Assembly: GCF_000384295.1 (NCBI RefSeq)
Contig: NZ_KB913037.1
Location: 7,689,533 to 7,753,532 of the forward strand
Length of the DNA: 64,000 nt
Origin: Amycolatopsis balhimycina FH 1894
GTDB lineage: Bacteria; Actinomycetota; Actinomycetes; Mycobacteriales; Pseudonocardiaceae
Direction of reading: 5' to 3'
Shown here: positions 53,550 to 61,670 of the stretch, one piece after another
Layout: every line of letters starts with the position of its first letter
How positions within the stretch are numbered: position 1 is the first letter of the stretch
Position numbers and translations under genes: made by a program
The notes under the pieces: model-generated
Database searches by the model: none
Told to the model about the DNA's origin: nothing
Seen by the model: the letters and a program-made list of their open reading frames with translations, nothing else

Positions 53550-56231
53550 ATGGCCGGACGGGACCCCTTCGACTACCCCCGCGACTGGGAGGCCGACGTC
53601 GTGCTGTCCGACGGCGGCACCGTCCACCTGCGCCCGGTCGTGCCCACCGACGCCGACGGCCTCGTCGCCTTCCACGCGAAACTCTCCGAGCGCACGCGCT
53701 ACTTCCGCTACTTCGGTGCCTACCCGCGGATCCCGGAGCGGGACCTGAAGCGGTTCTCCACGGTCGACCACCACGACCGGGTCGCGTTCGCCGCGTTCCT
53801 GGGCGACGACATCGTCGCGGTCGGCCGGTACGAACGGCTCGACCACGGGCCGTCGGCGGAGGTCGCCTTCGTCGTGAGCGACGCGCACCAGGGCCGCGGG
53901 CTCGGCTCCATCCTGCTCGAGCACCTCGCCGCGGCCGCGTCGGAGTGCGGGCTGCGCCGGTTCGTCGCCGAGGTCCTGGCCGAGAACGCCGCCATGGTGC
54001 GCGTCTTCCGCGACGCCGGCTACCAGGTCAGCCGCGAGATCGAGGAAGGCGTGCTGCACCTGGAGTTCGACATCGACCCGACCGAGGAGTCCCTCGCCGT
54101 CGCGCGCTCGCGGGAGCAGGCGGCCGAGGCACGCAGCGTGCACAACCTGCTGCACCCCTCCTCGGTCGCGGTGATCGGTGCCTCCACCGAGCCGGGCAAG
54201 GTCGGCCACGTCGCCTTCGTGAACCTCCTGGCCGCCGCGTTCACCGGCACCGTCTACCCGGTCAACCCGGAGCACCACTCGGTCCGCGGGGTCCGCGCGT
54301 ACCCGTCGGTGCTGGACATCCCGGACCCGGTCGACCTGGCGCTGGTCGCGGTGCCGGCCGAGGCCGTCGAGTCCGTTTTGGACGCTTGCCTGGCGAAGGG
54401 CGTGAAGACCCTGCTGATCGTCTCGGGCGGGTTCGCCGAGGCGGGCGCGCACGGCCTGCACGCCGAGCTGCGGCTGGTCGGGGAGGCGCGGGCGCACGGC
54501 ATGCGCGTGGTCGGCCCGAACGCGCTCGGTGTGCTGAACACCGCGCCCGGCATCCGGCTGAACGCCACGCTCGCGCCGCGGCTGCCCGCCCGTGGCCGCA
54601 CCGGGTTCTTCTGCCAGTCCGGCGCGCTCGGCACGGCGATCCTCGCCGACGCCGAAGCACGCGGCCTCGGCCTGTCGACGTTCGTCTCGGCCGGCAACCG
54701 CGCCGACGTCTCCGGCAACGACCTGCTGCAGTACTGGGAGACCGACCCGGACACCGATCTCGTGCTGCTGTACCTGGAGTCCTTCGGCAACCCGCGCAAG
54801 TTCGCGCGGCTGGCCCGCCGGCTGGCCCGCACGAAGCCGATCGTCGCGGTGAAGTCGGGGCGGCACGCGGTCCGCCCGCAGCTGGCCGCGACGTCGACCG
54901 AGATCGACGAGGCCAGCGTCCAGGCGCTGTTCGAGCAGGCCGGCGTCGTGCGGGTGGAGTCGCTGGCGCAGCTGTTCGACACCGCGCTCGTGTTCGCCCA
55001 CCAGCCGCTGCCCGCCGGGCCGCGGGTCGGCATCGTCGGCAACTCCAGCGCGATCGGGCTGCTGGCCGCCGACACCGCGCGGATGCAGGGGCTGCGGCTG
55101 GCTTCGGACCCGGTGGACGTCGGCCCGCAGGCCGCGCCGGAAGAGTTCGCCAAGGCCGTCGGCGAGGCCCTGACCTCGCCGGACACCGACGCGCTGGTCG
55201 TCGTGTTCGCGCCGCCGGTGGCGATCCCCGGCACCGCGTACGCGCGCGCCCTGCGGGAGACCGTCGTGGAACTGGGGCAGCGCAAGCCGATCGTCTCGAC
55301 GTTCCTCGCCGCCGAAGGCGTTCCGGACGAACTGGCCGTGCTGTCCGGCGACGGCGTCCCGACGCGCGGATCGATCCCGTCGTACCCCAGCCCGGAACGC
55401 GCGGTGATCGCCCTCGCCCGGGTCATCCGGTACGCGGCTTGGCGGCAGCGCCCGCAGGGCACGCTGGTCCGGCCCGCCGGGATCCACACCGAACAGGCGC
55501 AGGGACTCGTGCGCGAATTGCTGGAAAGCGAGAGCGGCAAGACGACGCTGCTCTCGGACGCCGACGTCGTGCGGTTGCTGGGCTGCTACGGCATCGACGT
55601 CGTCCCGTTCCGCATCGTGTCCACTGTGGACGACGCGGTCGCGGCGGCGGGCGAGCTCGGCTACCCGGTGACGCTCAAGGCGGTCGACGAACGGCTGCGC
55701 GGCCGGCCCGACCTGGCGGGGGTACGGCTCGACCTCGCCTCCGAGGACGCCGTGCGCACCGCGTACGAGATGTTGCGCGAGGTCTCCGGCGACGACGACG
55801 TCTACGTCCAGCGGATGGCCCCGAAGGGCCTGTCGTGCGTGATCGGGCTGCAGGACGACCCGTCGTTCGGCACGCTCGTGTCGTTCGGGCTGTCCGGGCT
55901 GGTCAGCACGCTGCTCGGCGACCGCGCCTACCGGGCGGTGCCGCTCACCGACGTCGACGCCGCGACCCTGCTGCGCGAGCCGCGGACGGCGCCGCTGCTC
56001 ACCGGCTACCGCGGTGACGAGCCCGCCGACCTCGCCGCGCTGCAGGACACGGTGCTGCGGGTGGCCACGCTCGCGGAGGACAACCCCGAGGTGCGCTCGC
56101 TCGTGCTGGACCCGATCCTGGCGTCGCCGGACGGCGCCTTCGTCGCCAACGCGCGCCTGGTGCTGGGGGCGCCGCCGTCGCGACCCGACACCGGCCCGCG
56201 CCGGCTGCGCGCGATCAACCCCCAGGACTGA
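53550..56231 (+). CDS. GNAT / NDP-forming acyl-CoA synthetase-like protein acetyltransferase (Pat)
   Basis: An 893-residue fusion with the GNAT domain first (about 20-175; VSDAHQGRGLGSILLEHLA binds acetyl-CoA), then CoA-binding (SVAVIGASTEPGKVGHVAF), ligase (RTGFFCQSGALGTAILADA; IVGNSSAIGLLAAD) and ATP-grasp (ELGYPVTLKAVDERLRG) domains. Where active synthetases have the phosphorylated His (SHTGAxAG), this protein has TSTEIDEA (about residues 448-455), so the large part is predicted to be regulatory, not catalytic. N-terminal GNAT order is known for Streptomyces Pat. It acetylates CoA ligases; AcuC upstream reverses this. Start ATG 53550. Confidence 0.93.
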   Translation: MAGRDPFDYPRDWEADVVLSDGGTVHLRPVVPTDADGLVAFHAKLSERTRYFRYFGAYPRIPERDLKRFSTVDHHDRVAFAAFLGDDIVAVGRYERLDHGPSAEVAFVVSDAHQGRGLGSILLEHLAAAASECGLRRFVAEVLAENAAMVRVFRDAGYQVSREIEEGVLHLEFDIDPTEESLAVARSREQAAEARSVHNLLHPSSVAVIGASTEPGKVGHVAFVNLLAAAFTGTVYPVNPEHHSVRGVRAYPSVLDIPDPVDLALVAVPAEAVESVLDACLAKGVKTLLIVSGGFAEAGAHGLHAELRLVGEARAHGMRVVGPNALGVLNTAPGIRLNATLAPRLPARGRTGFFCQSGALGTAILADAEARGLGLSTFVSAGNRADVSGNDLLQYWETDPDTDLVLLYLESFGNPRKFARLARRLARTKPIVAVKSGRHAVRPQLAATSTEIDEASVQALFEQAGVVRVESLAQLFDTALVFAHQPLPAGPRVGIVGNSSAIGLLAADTARMQGLRLASDPVDVGPQAAPEEFAKAVGEALTSPDTDALVVVFAPPVAIPGTAYARALRETVVELGQRKPIVSTFLAAEGVPDELAVLSGDGVPTRGSIPSYPSPERAVIALARVIRYAAWRQRPQGTLVRPAGIHTEQAQGLVRELLESESGKTTLLSDADVVRLLGCYGIDVVPFRIVSTVDDAVAAAGELGYPVTLKAVDERLRGRPDLAGVRLDLASEDAVRTAYEMLREVSGDDDVYVQRMAPKGLSCVIGLQDDPSFGTLVSFGLSGLVSTLLGDRAYRAVPLTDVDAATLLREPRTAPLLTGYRGDEPADLAALQDTVLRVATLAEDNPEVRSLVLDPILASPDGAFVANARLVLGAPPSRPDTGPRRLRAINPQD

Positions 56232-56233
56232 TC

Positions 56234-57370
56234 ATGACCGTGCTGAACGAGGTGCTGGCCCGGCACATCGGCGACGTGCCGGGTGCGGTGGCGCTGGTGG
56301 CGCACGGCGACCAGGTCGAAGCCGCGGCCGCCGGCTCGGCCGACGCCAAGGGGACCGTGCCGATGGCGCGGGATTCGCTGTTCCGCATCGCGTCGCTCAC
56401 CAAGCCGATCACCGCCGCGGCGGTCCTGCTGCTCGTCGACGAAGGCGAACTGGCGCCGGCCGACCCGGTCGCGCGGTGGCTGCCGGAGCTGGCCTCGCCG
56501 GTGGTCGTCCGGACGCCGTCCGGGCCGGTCGACGACGTGGTGCCGGCACTCCGCCCGATCACGGTGGCGGACCTGCTGACCTTCCGCTGCGGGTACGGCC
56601 TCACGGCGGACATGACGCTGCCCGCGGTCGACCTGCTGCTCCAGGTCCTCGGCCACCCGGCCGCGGCACCCCGGGCGATGGCGCCGGACGAGTGGCTCGC
56701 GGCGCTGGCGCAGGTGCCGCTGCTGCACCAGCCGGGCGACGCGTGGCTCTACGACACCGGCTCGGACCTCCAGGGCGTGCTGGTCGCGCGGGTGGCGGGC
56801 CGTCCGTTGCCGGAGTTCCTGGCGGAGCGGCTGTTCGAGCCACTCGGCATGGCCGACACCGGGTTCGCCGTGCCCACCGCCGCCCTGGGCCGGTTCACCA
56901 GCGCGTACCGCCGCGGCGAGGAGGGGCTCCGGCTGATCGACTCGCCTGAAGGGCGATGGAGCAACCCGCCGCCGTTCCCGTCCGGGGCGGGCGGGCTCGT
57001 CTCGACGGCGGACGACCTGCTCGCGTTCGCCCGGTTCCTGCTGAACGAAGGCACGGTGGGTGGCCGTCGGCTGCTGACGCCGGAGTCGGTGCACCGGATG
57101 ACCACCAACCACCTGACGCCGGCCCAGCGCGAAGCCGGGCGGACGTTCCTGCAGGGCCAGGGCTGGGGGTTCGGTGGCTCGGTCGACGTCGAGGCGGAGG
57201 AGCCCTGGGAGGTGCCCGGCCGCTACGGCTGGATCGGCGGCGCGGGAACGGCCTGGCACCTGGTCCCCTCGACGGGCACGGCCACGGTGCTGCTGACCCA
57301 GGTCGAGCTGACCAGCCCCGGCCCGACCCCGCTGATGCAGGACTTCTGGACCTACGCGGCAAAGCCGTGA
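56234..57370 (+). CDS. Serine hydrolase of the beta-lactamase/EstB class C family
   Basis: A 378-residue cytosolic-looking hydrolase (no signal peptide). SLTK gives the nucleophile S54 and K57; the YxN-like motif is YDTGSD (Asp-Thr in place of the classical x-Asn, as in class C-type esterases); a third motif appears as GWIGGAGTAW (HxG-like). Probably an esterase or D-amino peptidase. It follows pat by two bases, so may be in that operon. The TGA stop comes from the left arm of a palindrome. Confidence 0.9.
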   Translation: MTVLNEVLARHIGDVPGAVALVAHGDQVEAAAAGSADAKGTVPMARDSLFRIASLTKPITAAAVLLLVDEGELAPADPVARWLPELASPVVVRTPSGPVDDVVPALRPITVADLLTFRCGYGLTADMTLPAVDLLLQVLGHPAAAPRAMAPDEWLAALAQVPLLHQPGDAWLYDTGSDLQGVLVARVAGRPLPEFLAERLFEPLGMADTGFAVPTAALGRFTSAYRRGEEGLRLIDSPEGRWSNPPPFPSGAGGLVSTADDLLAFARFLLNEGTVGGRRLLTPESVHRMTTNHLTPAQREAGRTFLQGQGWGFGGSVDVEAEEPWEVPGRYGWIGGAGTAWHLVPSTGTATVLLTQVELTSPGPTPLMQDFWTYAAKP

Positions 57371-57415
57371 ATGGCACATTGACGGACTTGAAGTCTCTCA
57401 ATGTGCCATTCACGG
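57365..57415. repeat. Palindromic element, copy 4 (GTGAATGGC type), between convergent genes
   Basis: Arms 57365-57389 and 57391-57415 around one G, with two mismatches in the inner part (left CGG, right TCT). The left arm begins CCGTGAATGGCACATTGA. The serine-hydrolase stop codon is bases 57368-57370, inside the arm, at the same position within the element as in copy 2. Confidence 0.95.
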
Positions 57416-57422
57416 ACTTCGC

Positions 57423-58442
57423 CTAGTCGAGAGCGAGGAGGTTGCCCAGGGCCAGGAGCTGGGGAGTTGCGGAGCCGAGTTCGAACTCCAGGCGTTTCGC
57501 CGCCGCGAAGTAGCGGTGCACGACGTGGTCGACGTCGATGCCGACGCCGCCGTGGACGTGGACCGTCGTGTGGGCCACCCGGTGGCCCGCCTCGGCCGCC
57601 CAGAACTTCGCCGTCGCGACGGCTTCCGCGGCCGGGAGGTCCGACGACAGCCGCCACGCGGCCTGGAGCGTCGTCAGCCGGACTGCTTCGACGTCGAGGT
57701 AGGCGTCCGCGAGGCGTTGGCGCACCGCCTGGAACCCGCCGATGACGTGGTCGAACTGCTTCCGCTCGGCCGCGTACGCCGCCGTCAGCTCGAGAGACCG
57801 CTCGACCACGCCGAGCTGCTGCGCGCAGACTCCGACTGTCCCGCGCAGGCGCAGCCACTCGCCGATGTCGCCCAGCGAGATCCCGGGGACGTCGGACAGT
57901 TCCAGCAGACAGGCGTCCGCGTGGTCGGTCGTCTGCTCCGGCCGCACCGACACACCCGAAGCGGCCGCGTCGACCAGGAACACCTCTCCGGACGCGGCGA
58001 CCAGGAAGCCGTGCGCGAACGCGCCGGCCGCCACCGCCGGCCGGCTGCCGGACACCCGGCCGTCCGAGGCGGTGAACCCGGACAGGGCCACCGCGAGAAC
58101 ACGTTCTCCGCGCAGCACCGGCAGCACCCAGCGGTCCACCAGCTGCGGCGTCCCGAACTCGGCCAGCGCCGACGCCGCCATCGTGATCGAGGACAGGTAG
58201 GGGACGGCCGCCACCGCGCGGCCGATCTCGGTGAGCACCGCGCACTGCTCCAGCAGCCCGAACCCGCCACCGCCGAGCGACGTCGGCAGGGCTGCGTCCA
58301 GCACGCCCGCCTGGCCGAGTGCCGTCCACAAGGGAGCGTCGAAGCCGCCGGTGCCGTGGGGCTCGTGGGTGATCTTGTCGGCGAGGATCCGCCGGGTCAG
58401 CGCGGCGAGGTCGGCCGACGCCTCGGAAGGGGTGAAGTCCAC
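57423..58442 (-). CDS. fadE27: Acyl-CoA dehydrogenase, FadE27/ChsE5-like subunit
   Basis: A 339-residue, somewhat short acyl-CoA dehydrogenase. Landmarks: the N-terminal helices (FTPSEASADLAALTRRILAD), the central beta domain (VLAVALSGFTASDGRVSG) and the C-terminal FAD/substrate region (AAYAAERKQFDHVIGGFQAV; TVHVHGGVGIDVDHVVHRYF). It lies nine bases after the longer ACAD gene, and the pair is divergent from fdxD, as FadE26/FadE27 (Rv3504/Rv3505) are from Rv3503c. In M. tuberculosis that pair forms the alpha2beta2 ChsE4-ChsE5 enzyme acting on the cholesterol side chain. Start GTG 58442. Confidence 0.85.
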   Translation of the reverse strand: MDFTPSEASADLAALTRRILADKITHEPHGTGGFDAPLWTALGQAGVLDAALPTSLGGGGFGLLEQCAVLTEIGRAVAAVPYLSSITMAASALAEFGTPQLVDRWVLPVLRGERVLAVALSGFTASDGRVSGSRPAVAAGAFAHGFLVAASGEVFLVDAAASGVSVRPEQTTDHADACLLELSDVPGISLGDIGEWLRLRGTVGVCAQQLGVVERSLELTAAYAAERKQFDHVIGGFQAVRQRLADAYLDVEAVRLTTLQAAWRLSSDLPAAEAVATAKFWAAEAGHRVAHTTVHVHGGVGIDVDHVVHRYFAAAKRLEFELGSATPQLLALGNLLALD

Positions 58443-58451
58443 TGGACGCTC

Positions 58452-59615
58452 CTAGCGCGTGACGGGCAGGCCGAGGGCGGTGGCGGCGATCATGTCCCGC
58501 TGGATCTCGTTGGTGCCGCCGCCGAAGGTGAGGATCAGCGCCGAGCGGTGCAGCCGTTCGATGCGCCCGGCCAGCAGCGCACCCGGTGAACCTTCGCGGA
58601 CGACGGCGGCCGCGCCGAGCACCTCCATCAGCAGCCGGTAGGCCTCGATCGCGAACTCCGTGCCGAACACCTTCGTCGCCGACGCCTCCGCCGGGCCGAG
58701 GTTGCTGGCCGCGGCCGCCCAGGCGATCCGCCAGTTCCGCAGCTTCAGGTACTCCGCGCCCGCGTGCACCCGCGCGAGATGCAGCCGCACCCATTCGTGG
58801 TCGATGGCGCCGGTCTCCTTCGCCCAGTCCAGCACGTCGGCCAGCGCCTTGCGGATCGGCGCCGACGACGTCAGCGCGACGCGCTCGTGGTTGAGCTGGT
58901 TGGTGATCAGCGGCCAGCCCGCGTTCTCCTCGGCGACGCGCGCCGACATCGGCACACGCACGCTGTCGTAGTACGTCGCGCTGGTCCCGGCACCCGCGAC
59001 CGTGTGCACCTTGGTCCACGAAAACCCGGGTGCCGACGTCGGCACGATGAGGATCGACAGCCCGCGGTGCTTCTTCGCCGACGGATCGGTCCGCACCGCC
59101 AGCCAGACGTAGTCGGCGTACTCGATCAGGCTGGTCCACATCTTCTGCCCGGTGACGACGTACTCGTCGCCGTCGCGCTCGGCGCGCGTCCGCAGCGACG
59201 CCAGGTCGGTGCCGGCCTCCGGCTCGGAGTAGCCGATCGAGAAGTGCAGCTCGCCGGCGGCGATCTTCGGCAGGTAGAACGCCCTCTGTTCGTCGGTGCC
59301 GTAGCGCATGATGGTCGGCCCGACGGTGTTGACCGTGAGGAACGGGACCGGCACCCCGGCGACGGCCGCCTCGTCGGTGAAGATGAGCTGGTCGAGCATC
59401 GGCCTGCCCTGCCCGCCGTACTCGCGGGGCCAGCCCAGCCCGAGCCAGCCGTCCTTGCCCAGCTGCCGGACGATCTCCTTGTACGCCAGGCCGTCGCCGT
59501 ATTCGCCGCCGCCCGAGCGGAGGCCCGCACGGCGTTCGGGCGTCATCAGTTCGGCGAAGTACTCCCGAAGCTCGGCCGCCAGCGCGCGCTGCTCCGGCGT
59601 GTAGTCGATCCGCAC
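58452..59615 (-). CDS. fadE26: Acyl-CoA dehydrogenase, FadE26/ChsE4-like subunit
   Basis: A 387-residue ACAD with full-length features: GLGWPREYGGQGRPMLDQ, IGYSEPEAGTDLASLRTRAE (FAD/substrate loop), ADYVWLAVRTDPSAKKHRGL and ILTFGGGTNEIQRDMIA at the C-terminus. It starts at GTG 59615 and heads the minus-strand steroid unit; the KstR-type box 59641-59654 is 26 bases upstream. By synteny it is the partner of the 339-residue ACAD and acts on steroid side-chain CoA esters. Confidence 0.88.
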   Translation of the reverse strand: MRIDYTPEQRALAAELREYFAELMTPERRAGLRSGGGEYGDGLAYKEIVRQLGKDGWLGLGWPREYGGQGRPMLDQLIFTDEAAVAGVPVPFLTVNTVGPTIMRYGTDEQRAFYLPKIAAGELHFSIGYSEPEAGTDLASLRTRAERDGDEYVVTGQKMWTSLIEYADYVWLAVRTDPSAKKHRGLSILIVPTSAPGFSWTKVHTVAGAGTSATYYDSVRVPMSARVAEENAGWPLITNQLNHERVALTSSAPIRKALADVLDWAKETGAIDHEWVRLHLARVHAGAEYLKLRNWRIAWAAAASNLGPAEASATKVFGTEFAIEAYRLLMEVLGAAAVVREGSPGALLAGRIERLHRSALILTFGGGTNEIQRDMIAATALGLPVTR

Positions 59616-59640
59616 CCGTCACCCCGATCCGGCGTTACAC

Positions 59641-59654
59641 TAGAACCTGTTCTA
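59641..59654. promoter_or_regulatory. KstR operator between divergent steroid genes
   Basis: TAGAACCTGTTCTA exactly fits TnnAACnnGTTnnA, the motif of the TetR-type cholesterol repressor KstR; the palindrome extends to CTAGAACCTGTTCTAG. It sits between the ACAD and ferredoxin starts and probably controls both directions. Steroid CoA esters release KstR in mycobacteria. Confidence 0.85.
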
Positions 59655-59685
59655 GTTGTACCAGGACTCACGTGGCGGAGGAAGC

Positions 59686-59877
59686 ATGGAGATCGGGGTC
59701 GACCGCTCGCTCTGCGAGGCGAACGCGGTGTGCCTGGGGTTCGCGCCGGACATCTTCGACCTGGACGACGACGAAGAACTCGTCATCCGGCCGGGCGCGG
59801 TACCCGACGACCAGGTAGAACGTGTTTCCGACGCGATCAAGGGCTGCCCGAAGAACGCCCTGTTCATTACTAGTTAG
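59686..59877 (+). CDS. fdxD: 3Fe-4S ferredoxin FdxD (steroid locus)
   Basis: A 63-residue acidic ferredoxin. Only three cysteines are present, C10, C16 (CEANAVC, C-x5-C) and C54 (GCPKNAL), the pattern of 3Fe-4S ferredoxins that serve P450s and steroid oxygenases. GGAGGAA precedes ATG 59686. Its place between the divergent fadE26/fadE27 and the Hsd4A-like gene matches Rv3503c. Probably supplies electrons to a CYP125-type oxygenase encoded elsewhere. Confidence 0.9.
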   Translation: MEIGVDRSLCEANAVCLGFAPDIFDLDDDEELVIRPGAVPDDQVERVSDAIKGCPKNALFITS

Positions 59878-59906
59878 CAGTGTTCACTCAGAGGGTTGCT
59901 CTGAAC

Positions 59907-59920
59907 GAGAACAGATTCTA
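59907..59920. promoter_or_regulatory. Degenerate KstR-like box upstream of the Hsd4A-like gene
   Basis: GAGAACAGATTCTA keeps the inverted AGAAC/ATTCT arms but misses two conserved positions of TnnAACnnGTTnnA. It is 40 bases upstream of the GTG at 59960. It could be a weak second site. Confidence 0.45.
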
Positions 59921-59959
59921 CTGTAGGCCAGATCCAGGACTCGACGAGGAGGTCCCGCG

Positions 59960-60817
59960 GTGAGCCTGACCGGCAGGACAGCGATCGTAACGGGGGCGGC
60001 CGCCGGGCTGGGGCGGGCCGAAGCGCTCGCACTGGCCGCGCGGGGCGCCACCGTCGTCGTCAACGACATCAGCGAGCCGAAGGACGTCGTCGACGAGATC
60101 GAGACGGCGGGCGGCCGGGCCGTCGCGGTGGCCGGCGACGTCGGGGAGCGGGCCACGGCCGACGCGCTCGTGCAGGCCGCGCTGGACCTCGGCGGGCTCG
60201 ACATCGTGGTCAACAACGCGGGCGTGCTGCGCGACAAGATGCTGTTCTCGATGTCCGACGACGACTGGGACACCGTGCTCCGGGTCCACCTGCGCGGGCA
60301 CTTCCTGTTGTCCCGCAACGCCACGAAGTTCTGGCGCGACAGGTCCAAAGCGGACGGGAAGCCGGTGTACGGGCGCCTGGTCAACACGGCGTCCGAGGCG
60401 TTCCTCTTCGGCTCGCCGGGCCAGCCCAACTACGCCGCCGCGAAGGCGGGCATCGTCGCGCTCACCGTCTCGGCCGCCCGCGGCCTGGCCAAATACGGCG
60501 TCCGCGCGAACGCAATCTGTCCGCGCGCGCGGACGGCGATGACCGAAGGCGTGTTCGGTGCTGCCCCTGCCGACGGCGCCGATCCCCTCTCGGTCGAGCA
60601 CGTCGCCCCGTTCGTCGCCTACCTCGCGTCACCCGCGGCCGAGCACGTCAACGGCCAGGTGTTCGTGGTGCACGGCGGGGAGGTCGCCCTGGTCGAACCC
60701 CCGCGGATCGAGCGCCGCTGGGGGCTCGACGAACTCGAAACCACCGTGAGCGCGTTCTTCGCCGAACGCGATCCCGCACGGATGTTCGCCGTCTCTGAGA
60801 TCGTGGAGGAATCGTGA
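59960..60817 (+). CDS. hsd4A: Short-chain dehydrogenase, Hsd4A-like (17-beta-hydroxysteroid / beta-hydroxyacyl-CoA dehydrogenase)
   Basis: A 285-residue classical SDR: TGAAAGLGRAEALALAARG (cofactor), NNAGVLRDKMLFSMSDDDW, and the catalytic Tyr-Lys in GQPNYAAAKAGIVAL. The C-terminal extension (about 245-285, PPRIERRWGLDELETTVSAF) is typical of the Rv3502c/MFE-2-like group, which acts on steroid rings or side-chain hydroxyacyl-CoA. Start GTG 59960. The stop overlaps the next SDR start (GTGA), and the order fdxD-Rv3502c-yrbE4A matches mycobacteria except for the extra SDR. Confidence 0.85.
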   Translation: MSLTGRTAIVTGAAAGLGRAEALALAARGATVVVNDISEPKDVVDEIETAGGRAVAVAGDVGERATADALVQAALDLGGLDIVVNNAGVLRDKMLFSMSDDDWDTVLRVHLRGHFLLSRNATKFWRDRSKADGKPVYGRLVNTASEAFLFGSPGQPNYAAAKAGIVALTVSAARGLAKYGVRANAICPRARTAMTEGVFGAAPADGADPLSVEHVAPFVAYLASPAAEHVNGQVFVVHGGEVALVEPPRIERRWGLDELETTVSAFFAERDPARMFAVSEIVEES

Positions 60818-61572
60818 GGCTGGACGGGAAGATCGCCCTGATCACCGGGGCCGCCCGCGGGCAGGGCGAGGCCGCCGCCCGCGCGTTCGTCGCCGAGGGC
60901 GCGAAGGTGGTCATCGCCGACATCCTCGACGACGAGGGCAAGCAGCTGGCCGCCGAACTCGGCGAGCAGGCCGTCTACCAGCACCTCGACGTCGGCGACG
61001 AGGACGGCTGGACGGCCGCGGTCGAGCGCGCGACCACCGAGTTCGGCGCCCCGAACGTGCTGGTCAACAACGCGGGCATCCTCCATTTCTCGGAGCTCGG
61101 CAAGACGACGCTGGCCGATTACGAGCGCGTGATCCGGGTGAACCAGATCGGGGCGTTTCTCGGGATGCGTTCGGTCGTTGAACCGATGACCGCCGCCGGC
61201 GGTGGCTCCATCGTCAACGTGTCCTCTGTGGAGGGACTGGCCGGGATGCCCTACCTCGTCGCCTACACCGCGAGCAAGTTCGCCATCCGCGGGATGACCA
61301 AGGTCGCGGCCATGGAGCTGGGCAAGAAGCACATCCGCGTCAACTCGGTGCACCCCGGCGCGATCGACACCAAGATGGTCGAGACCGCGGCGGGCGGCCA
61401 GAAAGTCGACATGTCGTACGTCGGGAAGAAGGTCGCGCTGCGGCGGGTCGGGCAGCCCGAGGACGTCGCCAAGCTGGTGTTGTTCCTGGCCAGCGACGAG
61501 AGCGCGTACTGCACGGGAGCGGAGTTCGTCGCGGACGGCGGCGCCACGGCGACGCACGCCCTCAACTTCTGA
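60814..61572 (+). CDS. Short-chain dehydrogenase, 3-alpha/20-beta-hydroxysteroid dehydrogenase-like
   Basis: A 252-residue SDR resembling FabG3 (Rv2002) and 20-beta-HSD: ALITGAARGQGEAAARAFVA, NNAGILHFSELGKTTLADYE, VEGLAGMPYLVAYTASKFAI (catalytic Tyr and Lys), HPGAIDTKM. Start GTG 60814 overlaps the preceding TGA. There is no counterpart here in the M. tuberculosis mce4 locus, so this is an added ring-modifying activity. Cofactor probably NAD(H), by the absence of a basic residue after the first Gly motif. Confidence 0.9.
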   Translation: MRLDGKIALITGAARGQGEAAARAFVAEGAKVVIADILDDEGKQLAAELGEQAVYQHLDVGDEDGWTAAVERATTEFGAPNVLVNNAGILHFSELGKTTLADYERVIRVNQIGAFLGMRSVVEPMTAAGGGSIVNVSSVEGLAGMPYLVAYTASKFAIRGMTKVAAMELGKKHIRVNSVHPGAIDTKMVETAAGGQKVDMSYVGKKVALRRVGQPEDVAKLVLFLASDESAYCTGAEFVADGGATATHALNF

Positions 61573-61670
61573 AGGAGCACTGCCGAAGAGCTGAGTGAAC
61601 ACCGCTAACAAAAGCGGATATCGGGGTTGCGCAAGACTCGGGAGTCAATGACGACGTACTGGGAGGTGTG

